Positions 34,534 through 41,832 of a DNA stretch of 64,000 nt are shown here, one piece after another. The stretch is from Bin87 sp965203195 (GTDB lineage Bacteria; Chloroflexota; Dehalococcoidia; Lucifugimonadales; UBA3495). Position 1 is the stretch's first letter. Each line of letters starts with the position of its first letter. Location of the stretch: positions 3,224,001 through 3,288,000 of the forward strand of contig OZ241860.1 of assembly GCA_965203195.1 (NCBI GenBank). The letters are read 5' to 3'. Both the position numbers and the translations under genes were made by a program. Under the pieces are notes generated by a model that did no database searches, was not told the DNA's origin, and was given only the letters and a program-made list of their open reading frames with translations.

Positions 34534-35778
34534 ATGGCCCTCTACGTTCACAAATACGGCGGCAGCTCCGTTGCCGACGCGCCCAAAATCGTCAGTGTGG
34601 CCCGGCGGCTGGCTGCGGTGCATGACGCCGGCCACCGGGTTGTGACCGTGGTTTCCGCAATGGGAGACACCACGGACGACCTGATTGAGCTGGCGCGCAC
34701 GGTGGCCACGGAGCCGGAGCCCCGGGAGCTGGATGCGCTGCTGTCCACGGGGGAGCTGGTGTCCGTTACCCTGCTCACAATGGCACTGCGGAACCTGGGC
34801 TATGACGCCATCAGCTTGAGCGGCGCCCAGGCGGGCATCCGCACGGACCGGGCCTACGGGCGGGCACGCATCAGCGAGGTTGACCCGGAACGGATCCGGC
34901 GGGAGCTGGCGCAAGGGCGGCTGGTCATTGTGGCCGGTTTTCAGGGCCTAACGCCCGATGAGGACATTACCACTCTGGGCCGGGGAGGTTCCGATACCAC
35001 CGCCGTGGCCCTGGCGGCGGCCTTGCGGGCTGACCGCTGCGACATTTATACGGATGTTGAGGGCATTTACACAGCCGACCCGCGCCTGGCGCCGAAAGCC
35101 CGCCGGCTGGCCCGGATCGGGTATGACGAGATGCTGGAGCTGGCGGCGGCGGGCGCCAAGATGCACCCCCGTTCCATTGAGCTGGGCGGCGTTTATAATG
35201 TTCCTATCTATGTGGCATCCAGCTTTGCCGACGCCCCCGGCACGCTGATACACCGCATTTCGGATGACGCTGAATCGGATGACGGCAAGATGGAAAACCG
35301 GATTAAAGTGACAGGCATTGCCTGCCAGAGCGATGTGGCCAAGGTGACGGTGTGCGGGGTGGCCGACCGCCCCGGCGTGGCCGCCGCCCTTTTTGAACCG
35401 CTGGCGGAGGCCGGCATCAGCGTGGACACTATTGTCCAAAATACCAGCGCCGACGGCGCCACCACGGACATCAGCTACACGGTAGCGGAGGCGGACCTGC
35501 CCCGCGCCCTGCGGGAGATGGCGGCGCTACAACCCGCGCTGGGCGTGGCGCAGGTGATCAGCGATCCGACGCGTGCCGCCGTCAGCGTGGTGGGTTCCGG
35601 GATGCAGAACACGCCCGGCTACGCTTCACGGATGTTCCGCATTCTGGCCGACGGGGGCATCAACATTGATATGATTACCACCTCGGAAATCCGCATTTCC
35701 TGCATCATCGGGCGGGAGCAGGCGGCGGCGGCGGTGCGGCTGCTGCACAGCGGCTTCCGGCTGGACGCCGATGACTAG
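34534..35778 (+). CDS. lysC: Aspartate kinase
   Basis: A 414-residue aspartokinase, phosphorylating aspartate at the head of the lysine/threonine/methionine pathway. N-terminal MALYVHKYGGSSVADAPKI, DDLIELARTV, LLSTGELVSVTLL, ITTLGRGGSDTTAVALAAAL, DIYTDVEGIYTADPRL and MHPRSIELG are family motifs. The C-terminus holds two ACT domains (VTGIACQSDVAKVTVCGVAD; VSVVGSGMQNTPGYASRMF then NIDMITTSEIRISCII), the likely site of lysine or threonine feedback. The frame is open far upstream, but ATG 34534 is the family start. Confidence 0.96.
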   Translation: MALYVHKYGGSSVADAPKIVSVARRLAAVHDAGHRVVTVVSAMGDTTDDLIELARTVATEPEPRELDALLSTGELVSVTLLTMALRNLGYDAISLSGAQAGIRTDRAYGRARISEVDPERIRRELAQGRLVIVAGFQGLTPDEDITTLGRGGSDTTAVALAAALRADRCDIYTDVEGIYTADPRLAPKARRLARIGYDEMLELAAAGAKMHPRSIELGGVYNVPIYVASSFADAPGTLIHRISDDAESDDGKMENRIKVTGIACQSDVAKVTVCGVADRPGVAAALFEPLAEAGISVDTIVQNTSADGATTDISYTVAEADLPRALREMAALQPALGVAQVISDPTRAAVSVVGSGMQNTPGYASRMFRILADGGINIDMITTSEIRISCIIGREQAAAAVRLLHSGFRLDADD

Positions 35779-35784
35779 GCAGTG

Positions 35785-36525
35785 ATGGCGACCTGCTATC
35801 TGTCCGTAGTTATTCCGGCGTACAACGAGGAACGGCGGCTGCCGGGCACGCTGGCGGCAATTGGCGATTATCTGCGCCGGCAGGATTATGCCTGGGAAAT
35901 CATTGTCGCCGATGACGGCAGCGGGGACGGCACAGCCGCCCGGGCGCGGGAGGCCGCCGCAACTATCCCCAACCTGCGGCTGCTGTCCTTGCCGCACCGG
36001 GGCAAGGGGGCGGCGGTAAAGCGGGGTATGCTGGCGGCGGAGGGCCAGTATCGTTTTCTGTGCGATGCCGATCTGTCCATGCCCATAGAGCATCTGGAAC
36101 GGCTGCTGCCGCCGGGCGGGCCGGCGGCGGACATTGTGATCGGCTCGCGGGAAGCGGCGGGGGCCAGGCGCATCGGGGAACCGTGGCGGCGGCATCTGAT
36201 GGGGCGGGTTTTCAATGCGATGACGCGGCTGCTGGCGACGCCGGGCATAGCCGATACGCAGTGCGGGTTCAAGGTGTTCAACGCGGCGGCGGCGCAGGCG
36301 TTGTTTCCCAAGCAGACGCTGGACGGGTTCGCTTTTGACGCCGAGGCGCTGTTTCTGGCGCGGCGCTTTGGATTTACGGTGGCGGAGGTGGGCGTGGAGT
36401 GGCGCTACCGGGCGGAAAGCAAGGTTCGGCCTTTCCGGGACGGCTGGCGCACGCTGCGCGACCTGCTCATCGTCCGGTGGCGGTGGCAGAGGGGAGACTA
36501 CCGGGGCGAGGCTGGTCGGTCGTGA
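35785..36525 (+). CDS. Family 2 glycosyltransferase (dolichyl/polyprenyl-phosphate glucosyltransferase-like)
   Basis: A 246-residue GT2 enzyme without membrane segments. It has LSVVIPAYNEERRLPGTL, IIVADDGSGDGTA, LPHRGKGAAVKRGMLAAEG, FLCDADLSMPIEHL (DxD) and DTQCGFKVFNAAAA, typical of bacterial DPG/ALG5-like enzymes that load a sugar on a polyprenyl phosphate. It starts 7 nt after the lysC stop, so it probably shares lysC's transcript. A GTG three bases upstream is an alternative start. Confidence 0.92.
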   Translation: MATCYLSVVIPAYNEERRLPGTLAAIGDYLRRQDYAWEIIVADDGSGDGTAARAREAAATIPNLRLLSLPHRGKGAAVKRGMLAAEGQYRFLCDADLSMPIEHLERLLPPGGPAADIVIGSREAAGARRIGEPWRRHLMGRVFNAMTRLLATPGIADTQCGFKVFNAAAAQALFPKQTLDGFAFDAEALFLARRFGFTVAEVGVEWRYRAESKVRPFRDGWRTLRDLLIVRWRWQRGDYRGEAGRS

Positions 36526-36694
36526 GAGAAGGCCGCTGCCGGATGCCGGCGTCCGGGCGAAGTTCGGGGCAATCAAAAAAATGGGCCAAAATTGCCGGCG
36601 GTTTTTATTGACCCGCCGCCGGCTTACGGTGTATTTCTGCTTTCGTGGGATACGGGAAAGCCCGTCTTATCCGCTTGGGAGGGGATCCGCACTG

Positions 36695-37687
36695 ATGGCG
36701 TCAACGACGACTATACAACATTACCCGGCGGCCGCCGACACGAGTACGGCGGGCCGCTTTCGCATCAAGCTGGGCAAGGAGGCCGTGCGCCTGGCGCTGA
36801 ACGGGAACTGGGCGCGGGCGGCGGCGGTGAACCGCGCTATTCTGGAGTTGCATCCCGAGGACGGCGAGGCCGCCAACCGGCTGGCCAAGGCGCTGATGGA
36901 GCTGGGCGATTACGGGGCGGCGCGGGCGGCGCTTAATGATTTGTGCCGGCGCAGCCCGGCCAATGTCATTGCCCGCAAGAACCTGGCGCGTCTGGAAAAG
37001 CTGGAGGCCGGCGGCGCGGCGGGGCGGCCCCGCAGCCGCGGGGGCGCAGTTGCGGCGGGAGCGCCGGTGCCGCCGCTGTTCATTGAGGATGGCGGGCAGT
37101 CGTGCACCATAACGCTGCGCCGGGCCGGGCCGCCGGACAGCCTAGCGGCGGTCAGCGCGGGCGACGCGGCGGCGCTGTCGGTCAGCGGCGATAGCGTGAT
37201 GATAACCAACGGCGAAGGACGCCTGCTGGGCAGGGTGGAGCCGCGTCTGGCGCGGCGGCTGCGGCGGCTGATCGCGGGCGGGAACTGCTATTCGGCGGCC
37301 GTAGTGGCCGTTGACGCCGCCGCGGTGTCGGTCATCATCCGGGAAACGGCGCGGCACCCGTCTTTGCGGAATGTGGTCTCATTCCCGACGGCGGTCCGGC
37401 CGGGCGTGGCCGGCCGCCAGGCGGTTGACGACGCGGCCCCGGAACGGCCGGATTTTACGGAAGCGGCGCGGGAAGCGGGCGAGACGCCGGCCGACGGGGA
37501 CGGCGAGGAAACGGCCGTGGCATCGGTGGCCGACGAGATTGACGATGATGACGCGGCCGTGGCCACGGCGGGCGAGGCGGACGATGTTCCCGTGCTGGAC
37601 GATGATGTGGCCGGCGAGGCTCTGCCGGCGTTGGTGTCGCTGGGCGCCGGGGCCGGGGCTGGCGGCGAGGGGGAGGACTGGGAATAG
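36695..37687 (+). CDS. Tetratricopeptide-repeat protein with acidic tail
   Basis: A 330-residue protein. Residues about 25-105 contain TPR-type helices (GKEAVRLALNGNWARAAAVN, ILELHPEDGEAANRLAKALM then ELGDYGAARAALNDL). The middle (about 130-220) is a beta-rich segment of unknown type (LLGRVEPRLARRLRRLIAGG). The last 100 residues are acidic and low in complexity (EIDDDDAAVATAGEADDVPV). GGGAGG precedes ATG 36695; the frame upstream overlaps the glycosyltransferase and is dismissed. TPR modules usually mediate protein contacts; no partner is evident. Confidence 0.8.
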   Translation: MASTTTIQHYPAAADTSTAGRFRIKLGKEAVRLALNGNWARAAAVNRAILELHPEDGEAANRLAKALMELGDYGAARAALNDLCRRSPANVIARKNLARLEKLEAGGAAGRPRSRGGAVAAGAPVPPLFIEDGGQSCTITLRRAGPPDSLAAVSAGDAAALSVSGDSVMITNGEGRLLGRVEPRLARRLRRLIAGGNCYSAAVVAVDAAAVSVIIRETARHPSLRNVVSFPTAVRPGVAGRQAVDDAAPERPDFTEAAREAGETPADGDGEETAVASVADEIDDDDAAVATAGEADDVPVLDDDVAGEALPALVSLGAGAGAGGEGEDWE

Positions 37688-37745
37688 ACGCCGGGCGGGG
37701 CGCTGGCGCGGTAGCCCGCACCGGGCGTGTATGGCGGGTCTGCGT

Positions 37746-39410
37746 TCAGGTTTCCTGGCCGGCGCCCCGGGCGCGGGCGTCCAGGCCGACGGCGGTGCGG
37801 GAGCGGAAGGGACGCACGCGGTTATCGGGATGGGGGACGCCCAGAGGGACTACAAAGACGGCGTCCTGCCCGGCGGCGTGGGGGGACAGGAATTCGGTTA
37901 CATCGTTGTCGTAGAAGGTCAGCCCGGTGGCGCCCAGTCCCATGGAATGGGACGCCAGGTAGATGCGCCCGCCGATGATGCCAGCCAGGGTCTGCGCCAT
38001 GCGGTAGCCGCGCGGCCCGAAGTCGCGCTGGGCCGCATCCAGGTCGGCAGTGATGAATGCCACGGCGGCGGCATCGGCGGGCAGAGCCTGCTCGAAGCCG
38101 AGATGCCCGGCGACGTCGCGGAAGTCGCCGCTTTTGAGGCGGCGGAGGCCGTGGTAGAAGGGGTTGTAGTAGTAGGCGCCGGGGGCGAGACCGGCCACGG
38201 CGTGGACGATGAAATAGCGCCGGAGATAAGGTTCCAGCCCGCCGGCCAAGGGCGGGGCGGCGATGCCGGCGCCGGCGGCGTCAACGATGCTGCGGAAGGT
38301 TTCCCACGATATTGGCTCCTTGGCGAAGCGCCGGGTTGAGCCGCGGGAACGGATGCATTCGCCCAGGGCCGCCGAGGGAAGCGCCGCCAGGTCCAGGCTG
38401 GCGTCGAGCTGCCCGTCCCGGCCGGAGCGGAGGGGGCGGAAGCCATCGCCGGTGCCGTCCAGCTCGTCGGCGGCGGATGCGCCGGCGCTGCCGGCGGCGA
38501 GCCACTGGTCAACATCGGAGCGCGTCCGCAGGTGGGAGGCCAGATGCAGGGCCCGGCTCAAGGGGTAGTCAATGGCGCCGGCGGCGAGGTCGTTGCTTTC
38601 CTGGGGCAGCATTCCCGGCACATCCCCGGAACCGGGGGGGAGTTCGCCGTCGGGCGCGCCCAGAAAGGCGACCAGCGAGGGGGCTTCCGTTACCCCGTCA
38701 ATGCCGAAAAAGCCGGTTAGGGGACGGTCGGCGAACCCGAAACGCAGCTCTACGGGCACATTTTCGGCGTTGCCCGTAGCCAGCAGGTTGGCGGCCATAG
38801 TGCCCAGATCCCAGTAGCAGTAGCGGTAGCCCCGCTCGCGGTATTTCCAGGCGCTGCGCCAGAAAACGGTGGTGAATACCAGCGCCGCCGGATAGGCGCG
38901 GTGGTCGCCGGCGGCGGCGGCCAGCCAGCGGCGCAGGTCGCCGTTGCGCAGCCGCGCCAGGGTGGCGTCGCGGGGGTGGTAGTGATAGACGCCGGCGCGC
39001 AGGCCGTCCAGGTCGCCGCAGACCAGATAGACCTCGGTGGGGTAGAGAGCGCCGGCGGATGCGGCGGCGCGGTAATGGACTTCGCCATCCCGCAGCTGCC
39101 GCCGCCGGATGACCGCCGCCGCATAGTAGAGCAGGCGGCTCAATTGGGCGGCGGTCAGGGGCGCCGGGCGACCGGGGTCAGGGGCGGCGCTGGCGGCAAT
39201 GCCGGCGGCGTTGCCGCCCCGGATGGCGGACAGGGTGGGCAGCGCCGGGCCGGATTCGCCGGCCGCCGGGTCGGGCAGGGGGATGGCGCGCAAACCCGGA
39301 TAAACCTTGTACAGGGGCGGTTTGCTGGCCAGGTTGATGTATTCCAGTTTGGTGGCATCGTTGAACCGGCGGGCGATGTCGGCGGCGATGTCGTCCGGCG
39401 TGGTGGTCAT
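37746..39410 (-). CDS. SagB-type dehydrogenase with two nitroreductase domains
   Basis: A 554-residue protein made of two tandem SagB/ThcOx-like nitroreductase domains. Domain 1 (about 20-265) has LSRLLYYAAAVIRRRQ, RAAASAGALYPTEVYLVCGD then GVYHYHPRDATL, and YCYWDLGTMAANLL. Domain 2 (about 340-545) has RGSTRRFAKEPISWE, PGAYYYNPFYHGLRRL and YLASHSMGLGATGLTFYDND. FMN-dependent oxidation of azolines or a related reaction is the family activity. No cyclodehydratase, leader peptide or RiPP transporter is adjacent. GGAGG precedes ATG 39410. Confidence 0.88.
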   Translation of the reverse strand: MTTTPDDIAADIARRFNDATKLEYINLASKPPLYKVYPGLRAIPLPDPAAGESGPALPTLSAIRGGNAAGIAASAAPDPGRPAPLTAAQLSRLLYYAAAVIRRRQLRDGEVHYRAAASAGALYPTEVYLVCGDLDGLRAGVYHYHPRDATLARLRNGDLRRWLAAAAGDHRAYPAALVFTTVFWRSAWKYRERGYRYCYWDLGTMAANLLATGNAENVPVELRFGFADRPLTGFFGIDGVTEAPSLVAFLGAPDGELPPGSGDVPGMLPQESNDLAAGAIDYPLSRALHLASHLRTRSDVDQWLAAGSAGASAADELDGTGDGFRPLRSGRDGQLDASLDLAALPSAALGECIRSRGSTRRFAKEPISWETFRSIVDAAGAGIAAPPLAGGLEPYLRRYFIVHAVAGLAPGAYYYNPFYHGLRRLKSGDFRDVAGHLGFEQALPADAAAVAFITADLDAAQRDFGPRGYRMAQTLAGIIGGRIYLASHSMGLGATGLTFYDNDVTEFLSPHAAGQDAVFVVPLGVPHPDNRVRPFRSRTAVGLDARARGAGQET

Positions 39411-39427
39411 TACAGCTGCCTCCATAG

Positions 39428-39805
39428 CTACTTCCGGGGGCGCGTCCGGTGGATTTCGATGGCCGCCGATGCGATTACCGAACCCCGGATGGGGGGGCGG
39501 GGCTTGTGGACGCGCACGCGCACGGCGTCAATCAGCGGATGCTGCGCCAGCAGGTCGGCGGCGATGGCGCTGGCGGCGGCTTCCAGCAACTGGCGCGGCG
39601 GGCCTTCGATGACCGCCTGAACGGCCCGGTACAGGTGGGTGTAGCTGACGGTGTCGGACAGGTTGTCCGAGGCGCTGGCGGCTTGCAGGTCAAGTTCGGC
39701 TTCCAGGTCGACGGTGAAGGGCTGCCCCAGCCGGCGTTCCTCCGGGTTCACGCCGTGGAAGCCGTAGAACTGCATTCCGGTGAGGATGATGCGGTCGGCG
39801 GGCAT
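39428..39805 (-). CDS. folB: Dihydroneopterin aldolase
   Basis: A 125-residue FolB, forming 6-hydroxymethyl-dihydropterin in folate synthesis. MPADRIILTGMQFYGFHGVN then PEERRLGQPFTVDLE is the family N-terminus (Tyr and Glu of the pterin site), SDTVSYTHLYRAVQAVIEG is the middle, and VRVHKPRPPIRG the catalytic-lysine region. It lies 17 nt upstream of the nitroreductase gene on the same strand. Confidence 0.95.
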   Translation of the reverse strand: MPADRIILTGMQFYGFHGVNPEERRLGQPFTVDLEAELDLQAASASDNLSDTVSYTHLYRAVQAVIEGPPRQLLEAAASAIAADLLAQHPLIDAVRVRVHKPRPPIRGSVIASAAIEIHRTRPRK

Positions 39806-39815
39806 AAGGGGCGGC

Positions 39816-40886
39816 CTATTCTATGGTGACGGCGGTGCCGTAGGCGATGCGGAGGCCGCGGTCGGCCGCCCAGCGGAAATCCACGACGGCGTTGGCGCCG
39901 GCGGCGATGGCCTGCTCGATTATGCGGTCCTGGGCTTCGTACAGAGGGTTGCTTTCGGCCACGATTAGCCCGTGTACACGCACAACATAATGCCTCGGCA
40001 CTGTGTCCATAGTTACCAAGGTAACGTCGTTCTCTCCCAGCAACGGCGCTGGTAGTGTCCGTATATCCTCCGGGCGGCAAATGCCGGCCTCTATGAGGGC
40101 CGCTCGGGTAGCCTCGTCGCTGGCGAGAGGAGTGTGGCAGAAGCTGAGACAGGGGATGCTTTCGGTGCAATCCGTCACCACGGCGGTGCCGTAGGCGATG
40201 CGGACGTCGTGGTCGACTGCCAAATGGAAATCCACGATGGCGTTGGCGCCGACGGCGGCGGCCTGCTCCATAAGAGCGCTTTTGGCCTCGTCCACCTGGT
40301 TGCCCTCTGCCGAGAGCAGCCCGTACACCTGTACAATCCAGCGCCCCGGCACCGTGTCCCCGGTTATCACGATGACATCGTTCCCTTCCGGTAGCGACGT
40401 TGACGGCCGTCCCACGCAGACTCCAGCTTGGATGAGGCTCCACAAAGTTTCATCGGTGGCAGTGTCACAGAGATTCTGTCCCTCCGCTATTGGCGTTGGA
40501 ACGGGGGTATTGTCGGGCGACGGCGTTGGCAGCGATCCCGCGCAGACTCCGGCTTGGATGAGGCTCCACAAGGTTTCATCGGTGGCAGTGTCGCAGAGAT
40601 TCTGTCCCTCCGATATTGGCGTTGGAACGGGAGTATTCGTGGGCGACAGGGTTGGCGGCGGGAGTGGAGTATTGCCGGGGGCCGGCGTTGGCGACGGTTC
40701 CGCGCAGACTCCAGCCTCAATGAGCTGCCGCAAGGCTTCCCCGGTGGCAGTCGCGCAGAGACCCTGCGCCTCCGCCGCATCCCGTCCGGGGGCGGTTAGT
40801 ATGGCAAAGGCGGCGAGGATGCCGGCTACGGCCAGGGCGGCGACCAGCGCGGCGGGCCACCAGCGATTTCGGGTGATGGCTTTCAT
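39816..40886 (-). CDS. Membrane-anchored protein with Cys-motif repeats and two YbjQ/UPF0145-like domains
   Basis: A 356-residue protein. A signal anchor (WWPAALVAALAVAGILAAFA) opens it. Then come three tandem units around LC(D/A)TATxExLxxLIxAGVC, each followed by a Pro/Thr-rich spacer. Two domains like YbjQ/UPF0145 follow (GRWIVQVYGLLSAEGN ... ANAIVDFHLAVDHDVRIAYGT and HYVVRVHGLIVAES ... ANAVVDFRWAADRGLRIAYGT), separated by a diverged Cys unit (DEATRAALIEAGIC). ATG 40886 has AAGGAG 10 bases upstream; a TTG 9 bases earlier is possible. Function unknown; location probably extracytoplasmic. Confidence 0.65.
   Translation of the reverse strand: MKAITRNRWWPAALVAALAVAGILAAFAILTAPGRDAAEAQGLCATATGEALRQLIEAGVCAEPSPTPAPGNTPLPPPTLSPTNTPVPTPISEGQNLCDTATDETLWSLIQAGVCAGSLPTPSPDNTPVPTPIAEGQNLCDTATDETLWSLIQAGVCVGRPSTSLPEGNDVIVITGDTVPGRWIVQVYGLLSAEGNQVDEAKSALMEQAAAVGANAIVDFHLAVDHDVRIAYGTAVVTDCTESIPCLSFCHTPLASDEATRAALIEAGICRPEDIRTLPAPLLGENDVTLVTMDTVPRHYVVRVHGLIVAESNPLYEAQDRIIEQAIAAGANAVVDFRWAADRGLRIAYGTAVTIE
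40415..40666. repeat. Two tandem 126-bp direct repeats inside the Cys-repeat gene
   Basis: The unit beginning CGCAGACTCC at 40415 recurs at 40541 (126 bp, 42 codons) with only a few differences. It encodes one Cys-motif plus its Pro/Thr spacer. A more diverged copy begins at about 40703. The near identity indicates recent unit duplication. Confidence 0.7.
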
Positions 40887-40900
40887 TAGTGGCAATCTCC

Positions 40901-41803
40901 TTACCGGCCGGCGGTCTGGCGTTCTATTTCGGCGACCAGGGCCAGCAGGTTTTGGGCGCGCTTGACGACGGGGACATCAACCATTCGGCCGTCGATGGAC
41001 AGGGAGCCGCGGCCGGCGGCTTCGGCTTCGTCCCACGCCGCCACTACCCGACGGGCGTAGGCGATGTCGTCGGGGTGGGGCGAGAAGGTTTCGTTGATGA
41101 TGTCAATCTGCGCCGGGTGGATGGCGAATTTGCCGGTGTAGCCCATCTGCCGGGCGGCGGCGGCGTCCTGGCGCAGGCCGTCGGGGTTGCGGAAGCCGAC
41201 GAAAGGGCCGTCCAGGGCGGCCACGCCGGCGGCGCGGGCGGCCACGGCCACGGCGGAACGGGCGTAGTAGCACTCGGCGCCGAAGTCGGTGCGGATGACG
41301 CCCATATCGTTGGTGTAGTCCTCGCCGCCGAAAGCGATGCCGGCGATGCGGGGCGATGCGGTGGCCATTTCGTACACATTGACGATGGCCAGGGCGGTTT
41401 CAATCCAGGGGATGACGCGGATGCGGCCAGGCGGGATGCCGGCTTTGGCTTCCAGCGGGGCCAGCAGCTGGTCCACCTGGCGCAGATCCCACCGGGAGCC
41501 GCCCTTGCCGATGCTGACGCCGGCCAGATCCGGGGAGACCACCGCCGCCAGTTCTTCAGCGGTCAGCCCGGTGTCCAGGGCGTTGAGGCGCACCATAACC
41601 CGGCGGCCGGCGGCGCGCAGGCGGGGCGTCCATTCGGCGGCGAGGGCGGCGGCGGCGGGCTTTTCGGCCGGCGGCACCGAGTCCTCCAGGTCAACCAGCA
41701 CGATGTCGGCGCCGAAGTCCAGGGCCCGTTGCAGCATATTGGCGCGGTTGCCCGGCACAAAAATCAAACTCCGCAGCAGTTCCACGGAACTAACCTCCCG
41801 CAT
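40901..41803 (-). CDS. CoA ester lyase (HpcH/HpaI aldolase, CitE-like)
   Basis: A 300-residue TIM-barrel lyase of the citrate-lyase-beta/malyl-CoA-lyase family. RSLIFVPGNRANMLQRAL, DIVLVDLEDSVPPAEK (catalytic Glu-Asp), VMVRLNALDTG, VIPWIETALAIVN, IAFGGEDYTNDMG and GKFAIHPAQIDIINE are family signatures. It probably cleaves or forms a (beta-methyl)malyl- or citramalyl-CoA; the neighbours do not identify the substrate. Confidence 0.92.
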   Translation of the reverse strand: MREVSSVELLRSLIFVPGNRANMLQRALDFGADIVLVDLEDSVPPAEKPAAAALAAEWTPRLRAAGRRVMVRLNALDTGLTAEELAAVVSPDLAGVSIGKGGSRWDLRQVDQLLAPLEAKAGIPPGRIRVIPWIETALAIVNVYEMATASPRIAGIAFGGEDYTNDMGVIRTDFGAECYYARSAVAVAARAAGVAALDGPFVGFRNPDGLRQDAAAARQMGYTGKFAIHPAQIDIINETFSPHPDDIAYARRVVAAWDEAEAAGRGSLSIDGRMVDVPVVKRAQNLLALVAEIERQTAGR

Positions 41804-41832
41804 AAAAGTCGTTGGCGTGGCCCGGAACGGGT

